Positions 60,794 to 64,000 of a DNA stretch of 64,000 bases are shown here, one piece after another (the stretch's first letter is position 1; the number at the start of each line of letters is the position of its first letter). Both the position numbers and the translations under genes were made by a program. The stretch lies in NCBI GenBank assembly GCA_025558075.1, contig JAHLKF010000022.1, forward strand, positions 62,001-126,000. Direction: 5' to 3'. The stretch is from Gaertneriomyces semiglobifer (taxonomy: Eukaryota > Chytridiomycota > Chytridiomycetes > Spizellomycetales > Spizellomycetaceae). The notes beneath the pieces were generated by a model. The model did no database searches. It was not told the origin of the DNA and saw only the letters and a list, made by a program, of their open reading frames with translations.

Positions 60794-62191
60794 TTATGAT
60801 GGCGGCTCATCCTTTGTGCTTTCGTCGTTTGGTATATGAAGCACAGTTTCCTCCGGAGACTGTGTCGGCGGTGGTCGATATGCCACTGAGCCAGCACTTG
60901 AGGAAAACCTCTGGGGCGTATCTATGACGGGGTCATCCTCGAAAAGATTCATTGTTGGCGACAGGTCTGGGCTCATTTTCGCTTTCTTTGCTGTACTCTG
61001 CATCTTATATCTGTCCAGGGATAACCCAGCATCGCTGACGATTCTGCCAGCAACTCTTGGTCGAGTCGGAGGACGTTTGTAATTGGGCGGAAGCATCTGA
61101 GTCTTTCGCAGTACTGTCGTTCGGTAGCGGCGGTACCCTACGACCGCTACCGCACTTACCGCAGCGGTGCCAATGAGTCCGCCAACGATGGTGAGGACGG
61201 TCCCCGTGATGGGCCTGTTATTATCCTGGCCGGGTAGGGAGGCTTCAGGATACATCTCTTGTTTCTCTACGTCCACTGGTGGGTTTGGTGGTGGATCTGC
61301 TGGCGGATTTCCTGGTGGTTTATCATCAGCGTCCACAATGGGTCCACCGTCCCCAGCACCCCCGGCACCTCCAGCACCTCCATCGCCTCCGCCGTTCCCG
61401 CCACCACCACCGGCTGGAACACCAGCATCCACGCAATCTGATCCTATGCCGAGTACCGAGATCACAAGTCGGCTTGATCCTTGTCCGGGAGAAGCCAATC
61501 GATCTCGAAATCGCAAGGTAAGATCCGCATTTGGACCCTGAAAGTTGAACGATGTTATATCAGCCCGTAAAATGGACATACGGCCGTTCAGAATAGCGTC
61601 GTCGGATAGGCCGGATATGCTTATCGGTATGGTAGACTCTCGCGGCCCTACGCTTATTGCCACATCCTCCTCTTGAGCTTCACGCTCACCCTGCGAAATC
61701 ATTATCAATGAATCTCCTTGGAGAACAGACCCGCCTATAGGAAGCGGAATCCGAATATCGCCGGTGACGGTAGTGTACTCGACCATAAGCCCAAGAGGCG
61801 GGCTAAGTTGGGCATTGATCGTTCCGGTCAATTGGGTTGCGTATGTTGCTCCTACGGTGGAGAAGTTGGCTATGAGATCGAACGTCGAGCATGCTATGAG
61901 GTCGGCACCCCGCGCGGGTGTCGGAATGTGCGAGAACAAGAGCGTGATGAGGGAAATCATCAGGACCGACTTGAAGGAATGTTGATGTCGATTATGGGTT
62001 GTCCTTGAGGGCGGACTTGACGACCGCCCTTCCGTTCTGGCAAACATAGTGTGGACGTTGGCCTCTATGCGCATAGTGCTTTCCACCTGCTGCCTGCTAC
62101 GTGCAGGGTTAAATGGAGAAGGAGCAAAATAATGGTTCCTGTAAGAGCGTCTATGGCAGAAAAGAATGCTGATATACTCGACTCTTGACAT
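60794..62191 (-). CDS. Putative secreted/type I membrane protein of unknown family
   Basis: Single exon, 465 aa from the first ATG; later in-frame ATGs (for example the one starting MISLITL) are as likely. A hydrophobic signal-like segment (VLMISLITLLFSHIPTP) ends at a probable ARG|ADL cleavage site. The predicted outer part, about 170 residues, is beta-rich with only two cysteines, one near the start and one near its end (CSTFDLIA, GSDCVDAG). A Gly-rich then Pro-rich stalk follows (PADPPPNPPVD). A single membrane helix (TVLTIVGGLIGTAAVSAVAVV) leads to a basic stop-transfer (GYRRYRTT) and a Ser/Pro-rich cytosolic tail. The layout suggests a cell-surface receptor or adhesin-like protein. No family is recognised. 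Confidence 0.68.
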   Translation of the reverse strand: MSRVEYISILFCHRRSYRNHYFAPSPFNPARSRQQVESTMRIEANVHTMFARTEGRSSSPPSRTTHNRHQHSFKSVLMISLITLLFSHIPTPARGADLIACSTFDLIANFSTVGATYATQLTGTINAQLSPPLGLMVEYTTVTGDIRIPLPIGGSVLQGDSLIMISQGEREAQEEDVAISVGPRESTIPISISGLSDDAILNGRMSILRADITSFNFQGPNADLTLRFRDRLASPGQGSSRLVISVLGIGSDCVDAGVPAGGGGGNGGGDGGAGGAGGAGDGGPIVDADDKPPGNPPADPPPNPPVDVEKQEMYPEASLPGQDNNRPITGTVLTIVGGLIGTAAVSAVAVVGYRRYRTTVLRKTQMLPPNYKRPPTRPRVAGRIVSDAGLSLDRYKMQSTAKKAKMSPDLSPTMNLFEDDPVIDTPQRFSSSAGSVAYRPPPTQSPEETVLHIPNDESTKDEPPS

Positions 62192-62235
62192 TCGCGGACA
62201 TCGAGGTGGTAAGAGGTGAGAAGTGTAAGCCTATG

Positions 62236-62622
62236 CTAAGGGCCTCGTGGCCGATTGCGATACATGTACAGCGCTGTTCCCGAAACCACCTCTCCTCCTT
62301 CCCCGAATACCAATAGGAAACCCAACACTTGTGGCCCATTCCCGGCTGGGTTCCCAGAATTTACAATGAAGTGCGCCCTCTCATCGAGGTCATCATGGCA
62401 CTCCTCGTCGTGGGTGTGTGTGATAGTATGGCCATGCCCAAAACAATGCGCTGCAGTTAGCGCAATGAACACAGTATCACAACTCATACACTCGAAACAC
62501 GCGAGGAAACCGCGGCGCGGAGTTTGCTTATCTAATACAGCCGTGGGACTTGAGCGCCCGCGCACTTCATTTTTGCCCGCTGTCCACATTTTAAACACAA
62601 GCGACGATGAACTGGACGGCAT
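62236..62622 (-). CDS. Uncertain His/Cys-rich small ORF
   Basis: 128 codons from an ATG. It contains CFECMSCDTVF and then AHCFGHGHTITHTHDEECHDD, a dense run of possible metal ligands, followed by a hydrophobic segment (VLGFLLVFGEGGEVV). The opposite strand is open over the same stretch, so chance cannot be excluded. There is no family match, and the TAAHC string is not a serine protease context. Confidence 0.3.
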   Translation of the reverse strand: MPSSSSSLVFKMWTAGKNEVRGRSSPTAVLDKQTPRRGFLACFECMSCDTVFIALTAAHCFGHGHTITHTHDEECHDDLDERAHFIVNSGNPAGNGPQVLGFLLVFGEGGEVVSGTALYMYRNRPRGP

Positions 62623-62687
62623 GTGCGTTGGCTGGTGAACGCCGCATATACATGTCCTGCTTCATCAGGGCGTCAACACAGCAGCCC

Positions 62688-63887
62688 ATGGCAAGGTAGT
62701 GAGTGATGAGAGTTGCTTGGGTGCGGCCGGGATCATTTTTGACAAGTTGTTGCATAAACAAGGCACTGATTTACCTATCTGGCTTTAACCTTTTTCGTCC
62801 CTGGTGTAGCGCCCGAACTTCAAGGTTTCTTCAGGGCCGCTTCTTCCATCATCGCCCACGCAATGGCATTGCCGGTGATGCTTTCCGAACAGCCGTGGCC
62901 AATTTTGGAGCGTCCGAACGCGTGGCGGATCACGCGAGGAATTTGTCACGAGCTCCTCGGTCGCTTGTTCTTCCACCACAGCGACATGCAAATAATAAGA
63001 AGACCTTCAACACACAGGCAGCAGCAGCAAGACAGAATAGCAAGACCGTCATCCAACCACTGAAGGATTCTGTCAACGACGTAGATCAAGCAATGAGCAA
63101 GCAGTATGTCACGGTCAACAAGCGCCCGGAAGGGTTCGCTATCATCACCATCAAGCGCGATCCGGTGAACAGTATGGATCTGGATATGTGGACCCAGCTC
63201 CTCGATACCCTTACGGCGTGTGAAAAGGATCCCGAGGTGCGAGGTGTGATCTTCCACTCTGGGTTGTCCCGGTCAATCTTCACCGCTGGAAATGATCTCA
63301 AGGAACTGTACGCTCCTAGCACCAGCCGCGAGCGCTACATCAAATTCTGGAAGATCTCCAACACTTTTCTTGCCAGATTGTCGAATTCTCCCTTGATCAC
63401 CATTGCTGCTATCAAAGGTGCCTGCCCGGCCGGCGGGACGTGCCTGGCGATGGCCTGTGATTACCGTATCATCACCGAAAATGGGAACATGGGTTTGAAT
63501 GAAGTTGCACTTGGAATTACCGTCCCTGCTAAATGGATCAAGCTTATGATCAGCATTATTGGGCAAGGCAAGGCCGATAAGCTGACTATGTTCGCGAAAA
63601 TGATCACTGCCGATGAAGCAATGATGATTGGACTTGTGGACGAAGTCGTTGAGGATGAAGAAAAGCTCATGACACGTGCCAGTAAAACAATGCAGAAAAT
63701 GCTCATGCTGCCCGACCCTGGCCGCCAATTAACCAAGAACGTACTTCGTGGCGATCTTGCCCGGGAATGGGCAGATGACACTTGGCTGACACAAGAAGCT
63801 GAAGGTGCTTGGAAGATGCTATCTGCGCCTCGGACAGTCAAGGCTTTAGAAGGCGTTTTTGCTCGTCTCTCCAAGGCAAAGATGTAA
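62688..63887 (+). CDS. ECI1: Mitochondrial enoyl-CoA delta-isomerase (ECI1/DCI-like)
   Basis: Crotonase-fold enzyme that shifts cis/trans-3 double bonds to trans-2 in beta-oxidation of unsaturated fatty acids. Inferred exons 62688-62695 and 62810-63887 (intron 114 nt with a CTTTAAC branch region, pyrimidine tract and TAG) give 361 aa. Splicing yields the presequence MASARTSRFLQGRFFHHRPR, a convincing mitochondrial signal. The alternative unspliced ATG at 62706 gives a less plausible start. The core begins near YVTVNKRPEGFAIITI. Crotonase motifs are FTAGNDLKELY (oxyanion hole) and GACPAGGTCLAMACDYRI, which matches ECI1. NEVALGITVP follows. The C terminus (KAKM) is only weakly PTS1-like. Confidence 0.88.
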
Positions 63888-64000
63888 AGTAGATCCCAGA
63901 GAGGGCAGTGTATCTTAAACTATTTTCATACGACTCTCCACCTCTTCACTTCACGAAATACGTGTGCTTCTCCTTCTAATGGCTTCTTCGCCTCTTTGAT
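63888..64000. other. 3' flank of ECI1
   Basis: Pyrimidine-rich 113 bp to the window edge, with no feature supported. Confidence 0.4.

Noticed and set aside
62450..62480. TAAHC string as a serine protease active site
   Set aside because: No surrounding trypsin-fold motifs, no Asp or Ser partners, and the ORF itself is doubtful.

Overview
The window is eukaryotic nuclear DNA, almost certainly from a zoospore-forming (chytrid-like) fungus. Genes are compact and split by many very short GT-AG introns (mostly 49-76 nt). The protein set is fungal (SPT8, an APSES factor, a fungal-style formin, class I myosin with an SH3 tail). It also carries two microtubule/cilium genes that Dikarya usually lack: a CAMSAP/Patronin homologue with a CKK domain, and SSNA1/NA14. 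The species call is inference. Exon structures were worked out by hand from splice sites, reading phase and family conservation. Where I list exons, their summed length is a whole number of codons.

Layout. 0.7-17.2 kb: ASCC3/SLH1 helicase (-) head to head with a UBE2K-type E2 (+), then CAMSAP (-), a BSD-domain protein (-) and an RGS-like protein (-). 17.2-25.4 kb: a gene-poor island with tRNA-Tyr(GTA) (-, with intron), a tandem duplication of about 700 bp, smaller repeats, unrecognised ORFs, and a tandem array of about 46-48 bp units that runs directly into a tRNA-Ser(GCT) gene (+) and repeats its 5' end. 25.4-30.4 kb: NIF3 (-) head to head with SSNA1 (+), an HtrA-type mitochondrial protease (-) and a small complex I subunit (+). 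30.6-41.3 kb: a diaphanous-type formin (-), RPL19 (+) with its start codon split by an intron, carnosine N-methyltransferase (+), SPT8 (-) and a small unknown gene (-).

42.0-54.1 kb holds three endocytosis genes close together: AP-2 alpha (+), class I myosin (+) and beta-adaptin (-), with a small DUF5522 gene between the first two. 54.9-64.0 kb: a Ctr-type copper transporter with a duplicated Cys-rich ectodomain (+), epsilon-COP (-), an APSES transcription factor whose DNA-binding domain lies at the extreme C terminus (-), three lineage-specific or uncertain ORFs (-), and mitochondrial enoyl-CoA delta-isomerase (+).

Most genes are unrelated housekeeping genes. The shared themes are vesicle traffic and actin (AP-2, myosin I, formin, COPE) and microtubule/flagellar architecture (CAMSAP, SSNA1). 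The most unusual items are the fungal CAMSAP, the tRNA-Ser-derived tandem array, and the single in-frame stop that separates the last 140 codons from the beta-adaptin gene.
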